32,912 bases of DNA from positions 1 through 32,912 of the forward strand of contig JAFRQK010000075.1 in the NCBI GenBank assembly GCA_017428635.1, written 5' to 3'. Below are positions 1 to 9,356 of this stretch, one piece after another. This DNA is from Clostridia bacterium. GTDB taxonomy: Bacteria > Bacillota > Clostridia > Oscillospirales > CAG-272. The position numbers and the translations under genes were made by a program. Positions within the stretch are counted from its first letter, which is position 1. Each line of letters begins with the position of its first letter. Under the pieces are notes generated by a model. It made no database searches. It had not been told where the DNA came from and worked only from the letters and a program-made list of their open reading frames with translations.

Positions 1-1358
<1,358 letters not shown>

Positions 1359-1374
1359 TCAATTATCATCGTAT

Positions 1375-1962
1375 TCAATTTGCTACCTTGACCATCGCGT
1401 GTCTTATCACGCGGTCGCGGTATTTGTAGCCTTTTTGGAGGATCTCGACGATCTCGCCTTCGCCGAGAGCGTCGTCTTCGACGTGCATAACGGCGTTGTG
1501 GATCTCGGGATCGAACGTGTCGCCCGGCTCGCCGAACGCGGTAACGCCCATCTTTTCAAGCGCCGCCGGGAACGAATCGATTATGAGTTTCACTCCCTCG
1601 GCGAACTTGTCGGGATCGGCGCCCGTGTATTTCTCGGCGTACATCAGATTGTCGAACACCGGGACCAGACCCATTACGGCGTCTGACACGCCGTCGGAGT
1701 AGACGGTCTCTTTTTCTTTCTGAGACCGCTTTCTGAAATTATCATATTCCGCGAGGACCCTTTTATACCGGTCGTCGTTCTCCGCCGCGGCGCCCTCGAG
1801 TTCCTTTATCTTCTTTTCCGCGGCGTCAAGTTTGCTGCGCAGCTTTTTCGATTCCTCGTTCTTTTTCGGAGCCTTCTTTTCGTGCTCCGCGCCATTATCT
1901 TCTTCTTTTTTTTCGTTAGGCTCTTCTTCGGGGATCATTTCTTCCTTTTTTTCTTCTTCCAA
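1375..1962 (-). CDS. grpE: Nucleotide exchange factor GrpE
   Basis: GrpE releases ADP from DnaK in the Hsp70 cycle. The protein has an acidic/lysine-rich low-complexity N-terminus, a long coiled coil (roughly residues 40-90, ending in EYDNFRKRSQKEKE) and the C-terminal beta-wing with GDTFDPEIHNAVM and GYKYRDRVIRHAMVKV, all diagnostic. The start is uncertain. The frame opens at a GTG at 1971, but that codon overlaps the ribosome site AAAGGAG (1971-1977). I prefer the TTG at 1960-1962, 8 nt after that site; the ATG at 1936-1938 is an alternative. The hrcA stop is at 1964-1966, immediately before this start, so translation is probably coupled. Confidence 0.96.
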   Translation of the reverse strand: MEEEKKEEMIPEEEPNEKKEEDNGAEHEKKAPKKNEESKKLRSKLDAAEKKIKELEGAAAENDDRYKRVLAEYDNFRKRSQKEKETVYSDGVSDAVMGLVPVFDNLMYAEKYTGADPDKFAEGVKLIIDSFPAALEKMGVTAFGEPGDTFDPEIHNAVMHVEDDALGEGEIVEILQKGYKYRDRVIRHAMVKVAN

Positions 1963-1963
1963 G

Positions 1964-3043
1964 TCAATCACTCCTTTCGTCGCCCTCCTCGATGAGGTTG
2001 GAAACGCCGCTCGACAGGTGATCGATCATCGCGATGACTCGCGAGTAATTCATTCTCGTGGGTCCGATGACGCCGATCGCTCCGACGAGGATGCCGCCCC
2101 TCTTGATCGGTTTATAGACAAGTGTCGAATTATCCATCGTCTTGACGAGGTTTTCCCTGCCGATGTAGATCTTGACCGAGCCGTCGTCGCCGGTCTGCAT
2201 CTCCGTCTCGGAGAAGACGTCGAGCAGATCCTGCTTGCGCTCGAAAAGGGTGAGCATATCGCGCAGCCGCTCGCCGCCGTAGACCTCGGGGTACGACAGG
2301 AGCCTGTCGATGCCGTCGAACCTCAGCTCGCCGCCGTCGAAAGCCGATATCGTCTCGCAGATCCCCTTTACGACCGGCTCGACGAGGTATTCGTCCGCGC
2401 CCATCTCTCTCTCCATCTCCATCATCAGCGGCATTGTGATCTCCGCCGCCGTGAGACCGGTGAGTTTTTTGTTGAGGATCGCCTCGAGCCGTCCCGACGC
2501 TTCGTCGCCGATCGGGACGCGGGAGCGGATCGCGCGCGTTTTGACGATCCCGCCGATAAGCAACACGAGGATCATCGAGCGTTCGTCGGTCCTGATTATC
2601 TCAAAGTGCGAAACGGTGACGCGCACCTTTCTCGGTTTCGCGGCAAGCGCGGTGTAATCCGTCATCGACGAAGCCAGACGGATCGCCGTATCGAGGATCG
2701 AGTCGAGTTCAGCCTGCTTTTTGCGCAGACTTGTTCTGAGTTCCTCGATCTCGCGCTCGGTAAGACGGTAACTGTCGATCAGCGAGTCGACGTAGAGCCG
2801 GTACCCCGCCTCGGACGGAACTCGCCCGGCGGATGTATGCGGCTGTTCGAGATACCCCATGTTCTCGAGCTCCGCCATCTCGTTGCGTATGGTAGCAGAC
2901 GAGCAGGCTATGTGCTTATTCGATGTGAGGTATTTGCTCCCGACGGGCTCGCCGAGTTCGATGTGAGCTTCGATTATCGCCTTAAGTATTTGTTTTTTTC
3001 GTTCGCTCAGTTCTCTTTTAGAACCGCTGTTTTCCGATCCCAT
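1964..3043 (-). CDS. hrcA: Heat-inducible transcription repressor HrcA
   Basis: Repressor of class I heat-shock genes; binds CIRCE and needs GroEL for activity. The 359-residue length is normal for the family. It has an N-terminal winged helix (about residues 12-80) with the hallmark SSATIRNEMAELENMGYLEQ followed by HTSAGRVPSEAGYR, then the GAF-like central and C-terminal domains (PIKRGGILVGAIGVIGPTRM). The ATG at 3041-3043 follows AAGGAGG at 8 nt spacing. First gene of the operon, so it represses itself together with grpE and dnaK through the CIRCE just upstream. Confidence 0.98.
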   Translation of the reverse strand: MGSENSGSKRELSERKKQILKAIIEAHIELGEPVGSKYLTSNKHIACSSATIRNEMAELENMGYLEQPHTSAGRVPSEAGYRLYVDSLIDSYRLTEREIEELRTSLRKKQAELDSILDTAIRLASSMTDYTALAAKPRKVRVTVSHFEIIRTDERSMILVLLIGGIVKTRAIRSRVPIGDEASGRLEAILNKKLTGLTAAEITMPLMMEMEREMGADEYLVEPVVKGICETISAFDGGELRFDGIDRLLSYPEVYGGERLRDMLTLFERKQDLLDVFSETEMQTGDDGSVKIYIGRENLVKTMDNSTLVYKPIKRGGILVGAIGVIGPTRMNYSRVIAMIDHLSSGVSNLIEEGDERSD

Positions 3044-3094
3044 TCCTCCCGCCTCCTTGTTCCAGACCTTTTGAGGGACGTTATCCGGAATATT

Positions 3095-3121
3095 TTAGCA
3101 CTTGAAATGCCTGAGTGCTAA
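3095..3121 (-). promoter_or_regulatory. CIRCE operator of the hrcA-grpE-dnaK operon
   Basis: Inverted repeat read on the minus strand as TTAGCACTC, 9-nt spacer, AAGTGCTAA. This is the canonical CIRCE (TTAGCACTC-N9-GAGTGCTAA) with a single mismatch in the second arm. It lies just downstream of the promoter -10 and about 50 nt before hrcA, the standard position for HrcA repression. Confidence 0.97.
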
Positions 3122-3131
3122 CTACCAGTAT

Positions 3132-3160
3132 AATTTACCACCTTTGAGCCCGTTAGTCAA
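3132..3160 (-). promoter_or_regulatory. Housekeeping-sigma promoter of hrcA operon
   Basis: On the minus strand TTGACT (3155-3160), 17-nt spacer, TAAATT (3132-3137). Transcription would start within or next to the CIRCE, so HrcA binding would block initiation. Confidence 0.75.
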
Positions 3161-3189
3161 TAAAAAACGGCGTTTTATTTGTTAAATTA

Positions 3190-3213
3190 TTGTTAATTTG
3201 ATCACATTAACAA
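3190..3213. promoter_or_regulatory. Perfect dyad TTGTTAAT-N8-ATTAACAA, possible operator
   Basis: Perfect 8-bp inverted arms (3190-3197 and 3206-3213) around an 8-nt centre, in the divergent hrcA/guaA intergenic region. The arms match Rex half-sites (TTGTTAA/TTAACAA), but the spacing between those half-sites is 10 rather than the usual 4, so I do not call it a Rex site. It sits 29 nt upstream of the hrcA -35 and about 70 nt upstream of the guaA -35. Confidence 0.45.
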
Positions 3214-3241
3214 GCAGAGTGACAATTCGTCATCGATCAGT

Positions 3242-3278
3242 CCTGCGACCGGCAACGGAAATCGCCGGGAAACGCAGG
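3242..3278. repeat. Bipartite inverted repeat upstream of guaA promoter
   Basis: CCTGCG (3242-3247) pairs with CGCAGG (3273-3278). Inside it CCGGC (3249-3253) pairs with GCCGG (3264-3268) around a loop of about 10 nt. It ends 6 nt before the guaA -35. It is not followed by a T-run and no gene reads into it, so it looks like a protein site or a structured untranslated element rather than a terminator. Confidence 0.5.
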
Positions 3279-3284
3279 TTTCTA

Positions 3285-3312
3285 TTGACACGGGGGCGTC
3301 GGTTATTATAAA
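3285..3312 (+). promoter_or_regulatory. Promoter of guaA and the downstream operon
   Basis: TTGACA (3285-3290), 16-nt spacer, TATAAA (3307-3312), about 38 nt before the guaA ATG. It is the only clear plus-strand promoter before the gene run 3351-10016. Confidence 0.75.
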
Positions 3313-3350
3313 ATATTATATTGAAAAAGTATATCCAACAGGAGATCCGT

Positions 3351-4892
3351 ATGGGCTATCAAACCGTGGCGATCCTCGATTTCGGGGGTCAGTATAAGGA
3401 GCTGATCGCTCGCAGAGTCAGGGAGTGCGGCGTATACTCCGTCATCCTTCCCTCCACCGTCGGGATCGACGAGTTGAGAAGGCTCGATCCGATCGGGATC
3501 ATATTCACCGGAGGACCCGACAGCGTTTATGAAAAAGACGCGCCTTCGTGCGATCCCGCCGTTCTGTCGCTCGGCGTCCCGGTTCTCGGGATATGTTACG
3601 GGATGCAGCTTCTCTGCCACATGACGGGCGGCGAAGTCACTCCGTGCGAGGTGAGCGAGTACGGCAAGCGGGAGGCGTCGCTCGACGCGTCTTCCCCGCT
3701 ATTCGAGGGGATCGATCCCCTGACCGACGTGCTGATGAGCCATACCGATTTCGTATCCCGTCTTCCCGACGGATTCAAGATCACGGCAAAAACGAAAAAC
3801 TGCCCCGCGGCGGCGTGTGAGGACGCGGCGCGGAGGTATTACGGCCTGCAGTTCCACCCCGAGGTCGAAACGACCCCGCGCGGAACGGAGATCATAAGGA
3901 ATTTTCTCTTCTCCGTATGCGGCGCGGCGGGCGACTGGTCGACGGGCGACTATCTTAAAGAGCAGATAGCGGCGGTGAGAGAGCGCGTGGGCGACGGAAA
4001 GATACTGCTCGGTCTGTCGGGCGGCGTCGACTCGTCCGTTTGCGCGGCGCTCCTTTCCGAGGCGGTCGGCGACCGGCTCACGTGCATCTACATAGACCAC
4101 GGCTTTATGAGAAAGAACGAAACGGACGCCGTCAAGGCGGCGTTTGAGGGACGGCGGCTCAACTTCGTCCCCGTGGACGCGTCGGAACGGTTTTTCTCGG
4201 CTTTGAAGGGCGTCACCGATCCCGAAAAGAAAAGAAAGATCATCGGAGAGCAGTTCGTCAGAACGTTCGAGGACGAATCGAAAAAGTGCGGGAACCCCGA
4301 ATTCCTCGCGCAGGGGACGATATACCCCGACGTGGTGGAATCGGGCGCGAACAAATCCGCCGTCATAAAGAGCCATCACAACGTAGGCGGTCTGCCGAAG
4401 GATCTCGGCTTCAAGGGAGTGGTCGAACCGCTCCGCGGCCTGTTCAAGGACGAGGTCAGAGAGATCGGGCGGATGCTCGGCCTTCCCTCCGCTCTCGTCG
4501 AACGTCAGCCGTTCCCGGGACCAGGACTCGCGATCCGGGTGATCGGCGAGGTGACGCGCGAGAAGTGCGATATCCTGCGCGACGCCGACCTGATATTCAG
4601 AGAAGAACTCGACCGGGCGGCGAAGGAAGGACTGACCGACCGCGCCGACCAGTATTTCGCGGTGCTGACCGACACGAAGAGCGTCGGCGTCATGGGCGAC
4701 TTCCGCACGTACGAGTACACGCTTGTGCTACGCGCCGTCCGTACGTCCGATTTCATGACGTGCGAGTTCGCGCGGCTGCCGTGGGACGTACTGTCAAAAG
4801 CGTCCGCGAGGATAACGGGCGAGGTGAAGGGCGTCAACCGCGTCGTTTACGACGTCACGAGCAAGCCGCCGGCAACGATAGAATGGGAATAA
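3351..4892 (+). CDS. guaA: GMP synthase (glutamine-hydrolysing), full length
   Basis: Converts XMP, glutamine and ATP to GMP in the cytosol, the last step of de novo guanine nucleotide synthesis. The 513-residue length is normal. The N-terminal class I glutamine amidotransferase has the nucleophile Cys82 (LGICYGMQ) and catalytic His169/Glu171 (GLQFHPEVE). The ATP pyrophosphatase domain has the PP-loop SGGVDSS (223-229), and the C-terminal dimerisation/XMP domain ends in KPPATIEWE. The frame is open upstream to a TTG at 3321, but the ATG at 3351 has AGGAG 6 nt before it and aligns with family starts. A second, half-length GMP synthase lies at 25471. Genes for partner switching follow after 41 bp with no visible terminator. 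Confidence 0.98.
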   Translation: MGYQTVAILDFGGQYKELIARRVRECGVYSVILPSTVGIDELRRLDPIGIIFTGGPDSVYEKDAPSCDPAVLSLGVPVLGICYGMQLLCHMTGGEVTPCEVSEYGKREASLDASSPLFEGIDPLTDVLMSHTDFVSRLPDGFKITAKTKNCPAAACEDAARRYYGLQFHPEVETTPRGTEIIRNFLFSVCGAAGDWSTGDYLKEQIAAVRERVGDGKILLGLSGGVDSSVCAALLSEAVGDRLTCIYIDHGFMRKNETDAVKAAFEGRRLNFVPVDASERFFSALKGVTDPEKKRKIIGEQFVRTFEDESKKCGNPEFLAQGTIYPDVVESGANKSAVIKSHHNVGGLPKDLGFKGVVEPLRGLFKDEVREIGRMLGLPSALVERQPFPGPGLAIRVIGEVTREKCDILRDADLIFREELDRAAKEGLTDRADQYFAVLTDTKSVGVMGDFRTYEYTLVLRAVRTSDFMTCEFARLPWDVLSKASARITGEVKGVNRVVYDVTSKPPATIEWE

Positions 4893-4933
4893 ACCTCAGA
4901 TAAACATACGAACGAAATAACAGGAGAGAAAAA

Positions 4934-5233
4934 ATGCTGAACATTAACAAAACCGTTGAAAACGGAAAGGCGGTCTTCGCGCTGGAAGGAAGGCTCGATA
5001 CCGTCACGGCTCCGGATCTTGAAAACGAGGTAATGGGCTCGATCGAGGACGTGAACGAGCTGACGCTCGATTTCGCGGGCCTCGATTACATCTCCTCCGC
5101 GGGGCTCCGCGTACTGCTCGCCGCGCAGAAGAAAATGAAGGGGCGCGGCAGCATGACCGTCACGAACGTGAACGGCAGCATCATGGACATTTTCGAAGTC
5201 ACCGGTTTTTCCGAGATCCTGACGATCGAATGA
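4934..5233 (+). CDS. STAS-domain anti-sigma factor antagonist (SpoIIAA/RsbV type)
   Basis: A 99-residue stand-alone STAS domain. In this family the dephosphorylated antagonist binds an RsbW/SpoIIAB-type kinase and frees its target. The usual phosphorylation-loop region is visible as FAGLDYISSAGLRVLL, making Ser54 or Ser55 the likely phosphosite. AGGAGA precedes the ATG. The stop overlaps the next gene's ATG (ATGA), so it should be translated together with the phosphatase that would activate it. Which sigma factor or other target it controls cannot be read here. Confidence 0.93.
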   Translation: MLNINKTVENGKAVFALEGRLDTVTAPDLENEVMGSIEDVNELTLDFAGLDYISSAGLRVLLAAQKKMKGRGSMTVTNVNGSIMDIFEVTGFSEILTIE

Positions 5234-6885
5234 CGAACGAGAAGAAAAACGGTAAGATCCGCGCCGGAGTTGCTGTCAACATAATCGGCGCGATAGTGAT
5301 ACTGCTCGCGGTCTTCGGAGTCGTGGTCAGTTTCATCGGTTACGCGAGTTTCACGACCGCATTCAAGGAGGAGTACGCCGTCTCGACATATCACATGGCC
5401 GACACGGCGACCACCCTGATCAACGGCGACCATCTCGACGCGTATCTCGCGGGTGATGAAGCGGAAGAGTACGAAAGAACGCAGAATTATCTGGACGTCT
5501 ACTGTAAAAAAATCAGCGTCTCGCTGATCTACCTCATTCAGGTGGACAGAAGCGACTACGGACGCTTCGTTTCCATATTCAATTCGGTCGACAACTCGGT
5601 CGACGACAGCACGTACACGCCGTGGGAGCTGGGCCACGAGCGCGACACGACGAACGACGAATACAGGCAGAAATACGAGGCCCTGTACGCCGGCGAATCG
5701 GCGTACGAGACGGTCTACCGCACCAAAGTCTCGGGCGGCGTCCACCCGCACGTCACGACGATGGTCCCCGTGAAAAACTCGTCGGGCGAGGTCGTCGGCA
5801 TCCTCTGCATGCAGCGTCCGATGCGCGAGATACACGACGCGCAGAGACCGTATCTGCGCAGAGTCGCCGTATCGACGGTCCTGCTCGCCGTCGTCGCTTC
5901 AGTTTTCGCCGCTCTGTTTATCCGCAGGCAGTTCGTCAAGCCCATCAGGAAAGTGGCGAACGAGACGGCGCGTTTCGCAAAGGAAAATACCAAGGGGGAG
6001 CCGCTCCGCGGGATCAGCAGATACCGGGAACTCGCCGCCCTTGCCGAATCGATCGACACCATGGAAACGGATATGGTATCGTACATTGAAAACCTGACCG
6101 AGGTCACGGCGGAAAAAGAACGTATCGGCGCGGAAATGACCCTCGCGAGCGAGATCCAGATGAATTCCATTCCGAACGTTTTCCCCGCTTTCCCGGAACG
6201 GCGTGATTTCGATATTTTCGCCTCGATGGATCCCGCCAGAGAGGTCGGGGGCGATTTCTACAACTTCTTTATGATCGACGACGACCGGATCGCCATGATG
6301 ATCGGAGACGTATCCGGAAAAGGCGTCCCGGCGGCTCTGTTCATGATGGTCACGAACATCCTGGTCTCGGACAGAACGTATATGGGCGGGACTCCCGCGG
6401 AGATTTTGGAATTCGTCAACGTAAACATCTGCGCGCACAACAAGGCGGAGATGTTCGTTACCGTGTGGCTCGGGATACTCGAACTTTCCACCGGAAAACT
6501 GACCGCGTCAAACGCCGGTCACGAATACCCGGTGATCAAACGCGCGGACGGCTCCTTTGAGATACTCCGCGACAAACACGGATTCGTCATCGGCGGCCTT
6601 GCGGAATCAAAATATAAGGACTACGAACTGACGCTTTCCCCGGGCGACAAGATCTTCGTTTATACGGACGGAGTGCCCGAAGCGACCGACGCCGAGAACA
6701 ACTTGTTCGGACAGCAGAGAATGCTCGACGCGCTCAACGGCGCCGCGGACGAAACGCCCGAGCAGATACTGAACAACGTGCGGCGCGAAGTCGACGCGTT
6801 CGTTAAAGACGCTGAACAATTCGACGATCTGACGATGCTCTGCATCGAATACAAAGGACAAGGAGAAGAAAAAAATGACCATTAA
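5230..6885 (+). CDS. Membrane sensor PP2C-type phosphatase (RsbU/SpoIIE family)
   Basis: Predicted to dephosphorylate a STAS antagonist in response to an extracellular signal. A cytosolic N-terminus is followed by a membrane helix (about 13-37), an extracytoplasmic sensor region (about 40-210, Cache-like in layout), a second helix (about 212-231), a HAMP-like linker with VKPIRKVANETARFAKEN, a coiled stretch (TAEKERIGAEMTLASEIQ) and the phosphatase domain (about 310-550). Metal-binding motifs are visible: VGGDFYNFF (Asp342), GDVSGKGVPAALFM (Asp360), NAGHEYPVI and VYTDGVPEA. It overlaps the STAS gene by 4 bp and the next gene by 11 bp, so the three form one tightly coupled module. Confidence 0.95.
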   Translation: MTNEKKNGKIRAGVAVNIIGAIVILLAVFGVVVSFIGYASFTTAFKEEYAVSTYHMADTATTLINGDHLDAYLAGDEAEEYERTQNYLDVYCKKISVSLIYLIQVDRSDYGRFVSIFNSVDNSVDDSTYTPWELGHERDTTNDEYRQKYEALYAGESAYETVYRTKVSGGVHPHVTTMVPVKNSSGEVVGILCMQRPMREIHDAQRPYLRRVAVSTVLLAVVASVFAALFIRRQFVKPIRKVANETARFAKENTKGEPLRGISRYRELAALAESIDTMETDMVSYIENLTEVTAEKERIGAEMTLASEIQMNSIPNVFPAFPERRDFDIFASMDPAREVGGDFYNFFMIDDDRIAMMIGDVSGKGVPAALFMMVTNILVSDRTYMGGTPAEILEFVNVNICAHNKAEMFVTVWLGILELSTGKLTASNAGHEYPVIKRADGSFEILRDKHGFVIGGLAESKYKDYELTLSPGDKIFVYTDGVPEATDAENNLFGQQRMLDALNGAADETPEQILNNVRREVDAFVKDAEQFDDLTMLCIEYKGQGEEKNDH

Positions 6886-8428
6886 ACTGAACGGCAGGAT
6901 AGATTCAAACAACGCCGCAGAGATCGAAAACGATATCCTCGCTCAGCTTTCCGGGCAGGAAGGCGCGCCCGTGGAGATCGACGCTTCCGGGCTCGAATAC
7001 ATCTCTTCCGCGGGGCTCCGGGTACTTCTCCGCATCAGAAAGAACCATCCCGATATGCGTATCACCGGCGTCAATTCCGAGGTATGGGAAATACTGGACA
7101 TGACCGGTTTTACCGAGATGATCCCGGTCGAAAAAGCGTACCGCGTCGTCTCGATAGAGGGAGCCGAAGAGATAGGCCGCGGCGCAAACGGCACGATCTA
7201 CCGCATCGACCGCGACAACGTAGTGAAGGTATACAACAACGCCGACGCGCTCGCCGACATTCAGCACGAGAGAGAGGTCGCCAAGCTGGCGCTGATCCTC
7301 GGCATCCCCACGGCGATCTCCTACGACGTCGTAAAGGTCGGAGAAAGTTACGGTTCGGTATTCGAACTGCTGAACGCGAGATCGTTCTCCAAGATCCTTG
7401 CAAACGAGCCGGAGCGGATGGACTGGTGCGTCAAAGAATACGTGGAACTGCTCGGCAAGATCCACTCCACGGTCGTTCCCGAGGGGAAACTTCCGGATAT
7501 GAAAGACACGGCGCTCGCATGGGCGCGTTTCATGCAGGACCATCTTCCCGCCGAAGCGGGAAACAAGCTTCTCGCTCTGATCGGATCGATCCCTCACGAC
7601 GACCATATGATCCACGGGGATTATCACACGAAGAACGTGGAACTGCAGAACGACGAAGTTCTGCTCATCGACATGGACACGCTGGCGGTCGGTCATCCGA
7701 TCTTCGAACTCGCCTCCATGTTCAACGCGTTCATCGGCTTCTCGGAATACGATCACGAGAACATCAAGAGATTCCAGGGATTCGATTTCGAGACCGGTTC
7801 GACCTTCTGGCACAAGACCCTTTCGGCATATCTCGGAACGCGCTGCGAGACCAAGATACGCGAGGTCGAGGACAAGGCGCGGATCATCGGCTATACGCGC
7901 CTGATACGCCGAACGATCGTACGCGGCGAGACGGAGACCGAGGAAGGCCGCGAAAAGGTGAAAATGTGGACGGAGGAGCTTCTCGGACTGCTGGATAAAA
8001 CGGACACTCTGCTTTTCAGCCGCAACGAACTCGAACTGGAGGCGGCGACGGGAAATCTCGACGAGGTACAGCTTTTCGTCGACGAACGGCTGGCTGAGGT
8101 CGACTGCCCTCCGAAAGCGCAGATGCAGATCGGCGTCGCGGTGGAAGAGATATTCGTGAATATCGCAAGCTACGCCTACGCGCCCGACAAGGGAAAGGCG
8201 ACCGTGCGCGTAGAGGTCACCGAGGATCCGGTCACGGTGACGGTCACGTTCGTAGATCACGGCGTGCCCTACGATCCGCTCGCAAAAGAGGATCCGGACG
8301 TCACCCTCCCCGCGGAAAAGAGGGAGATAGGCGGTCTCGGCATCTTTATGACCAAACAGATAATGGACGACGTCGCGTACGAGTACCGTGACGGTCAGAA
8401 TATCCTTACGCTGAAAAAGAATCTGTAA
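6875..8428 (+). CDS. Three-domain fusion: STAS, APH-like kinase, RsbW-like ATPase
   Basis: A 517-residue cytosolic protein with three parts. Residues 1-90 are a second STAS domain, with the same loop as its neighbour (EYISSAGLRVLL, Ser44/Ser45). Residues about 93-375 are an aminoglycoside-phosphotransferase/choline-kinase-like fold: glycine loop GRGANG (101-106), Lys118 in VVKVY, catalytic loop HGDYHTKN (Asp249, Asn254) and metal site LLIDMD (Asp266). Residues about 385-517 are a GHKL ATPase of the RsbW/SpoIIAB kind: N-box EEIFVN (424-429), DHG (461-463), GGLGIFM (486-492). One chain thus holds an antagonist, an anti-sigma-type kinase and an unrelated kinase-like domain. AAGGAGAAG precedes the ATG; the 11-bp overlap couples it to the phosphatase. 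The APH-like domain's substrate is unknown. Confidence 0.92.
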   Translation: MTIKLNGRIDSNNAAEIENDILAQLSGQEGAPVEIDASGLEYISSAGLRVLLRIRKNHPDMRITGVNSEVWEILDMTGFTEMIPVEKAYRVVSIEGAEEIGRGANGTIYRIDRDNVVKVYNNADALADIQHEREVAKLALILGIPTAISYDVVKVGESYGSVFELLNARSFSKILANEPERMDWCVKEYVELLGKIHSTVVPEGKLPDMKDTALAWARFMQDHLPAEAGNKLLALIGSIPHDDHMIHGDYHTKNVELQNDEVLLIDMDTLAVGHPIFELASMFNAFIGFSEYDHENIKRFQGFDFETGSTFWHKTLSAYLGTRCETKIREVEDKARIIGYTRLIRRTIVRGETETEEGREKVKMWTEELLGLLDKTDTLLFSRNELELEAATGNLDEVQLFVDERLAEVDCPPKAQMQIGVAVEEIFVNIASYAYAPDKGKATVRVEVTEDPVTVTVTFVDHGVPYDPLAKEDPDVTLPAEKREIGGLGIFMTKQIMDDVAYEYRDGQNILTLKKNL

Positions 8429-8454
8429 ATCAAGGAACTAACGGGGGCCCCGCC

Positions 8455-9324
8455 ATGAATCACACCGAAATGATCGATCTGCATATGCACACGACGTGCT
8501 CCGACGGAACTGATACGCCGGAGGAAATAATCGCGCGCGTACGGGAATCCGGGATCGGGCTTTTTTCGGTGACGGATCACGACGGGATCAAGGCCGCTTC
8601 GATCATCCCTCCCCTGCTCTCGGGAGACGACCCCGCGTTTATCACCGGCGTTGAGTTTTCATGCCGTGACGCCGAGGGCAAGTATCACGTACTCGGTTAC
8701 GGGTACGATCCCGACGCCCTGCCGATCCGGCAGATCGTCGAACGCGGCCACCGTCTGCGCATAAGTAAATTCAAAGCGCGGCTGGAGCTTCTCAGAGAAA
8801 AGTTCGGTTTTACGTTTCCCCGGGAAGACACGGAAGAACTGTTTGTTCTCGACAATCCCGGAAAACCGCATATAGCGGCTCTGATGGTCCGCCACGGTTA
8901 CGCGGAGAGCAAGGAGCAGGCGTTCAACGATTATCTGAACCGGCTGAGTCTCAACTACGAATACATCAGCCCGGAAGACGCGATCAGCGGGATCGCCGAA
9001 AGCGGAGGCATCCCCGTTCTTGCGCATCCCTGCTACGGAGACGGCGATCAGCTGATACTCGGCGAGGATATGGAAAAGCGGCTACGACGCCTCACCGGTT
9101 TCGGTCTGAAAGGCGTGGAGGCCTTCTATTCGGGCTTTACGCCCCGGCTGTGCGCGGAGATGACGTCGTTCGCGGAGCGGTTCGGTCTGTACGTCACCGC
9201 GGGAAGCGACTATCACGGGAAAAACAAGATGATCGCGCCGGGCGATATCGGTCCGGCAGACGTATCCGACGCGCCCGACGGACTGCGAAGATTTCTGTCC
9301 GACGTGACGATAATAAACGGGTAA
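8455..9324 (+). CDS. PHP-domain metal-dependent phosphoesterase (TrpH/YciV-like)
   Basis: A 289-residue PHP phosphoesterase; relatives hydrolyse nucleotide phosphates or RNA ends. Metal ligands are visible in order: MIDLHMHTTCSDGT, SVTDHDG, ITGVEFSC, PVLAHPCYGD and AGSDYHG. A small inserted domain around residues 95-165 is typical of the YciV group. The ribosome site is weak: AAGGA lies too far from the ATG at 8455, and the ATG at 8470 is an alternative start. It follows the fusion gene by 26 bp on the same strand and is probably read from the same transcript. The exact substrate is not predictable. Confidence 0.9.
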   Translation: MNHTEMIDLHMHTTCSDGTDTPEEIIARVRESGIGLFSVTDHDGIKAASIIPPLLSGDDPAFITGVEFSCRDAEGKYHVLGYGYDPDALPIRQIVERGHRLRISKFKARLELLREKFGFTFPREDTEELFVLDNPGKPHIAALMVRHGYAESKEQAFNDYLNRLSLNYEYISPEDAISGIAESGGIPVLAHPCYGDGDQLILGEDMEKRLRRLTGFGLKGVEAFYSGFTPRLCAEMTSFAERFGLYVTAGSDYHGKNKMIAPGDIGPADVSDAPDGLRRFLSDVTIING

Positions 9325-9356
9325 AAGGATCGGGCAGGAATGATCAGGAGCAAAAG

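Noticed and set aside
3190-3213. Canonical Rex operator
   Set aside because: The half-sites match but are 10 nt apart instead of 4; recorded only as a dyad.
6905-8260. Minus-strand open frame (451 codons) over the STAS/kinase/ATPase fusion
   Set aside because: The sense strand has three recognisable domains and a good ribosome site; the antisense product is low-complexity Arg/Asp/Val and matches nothing.
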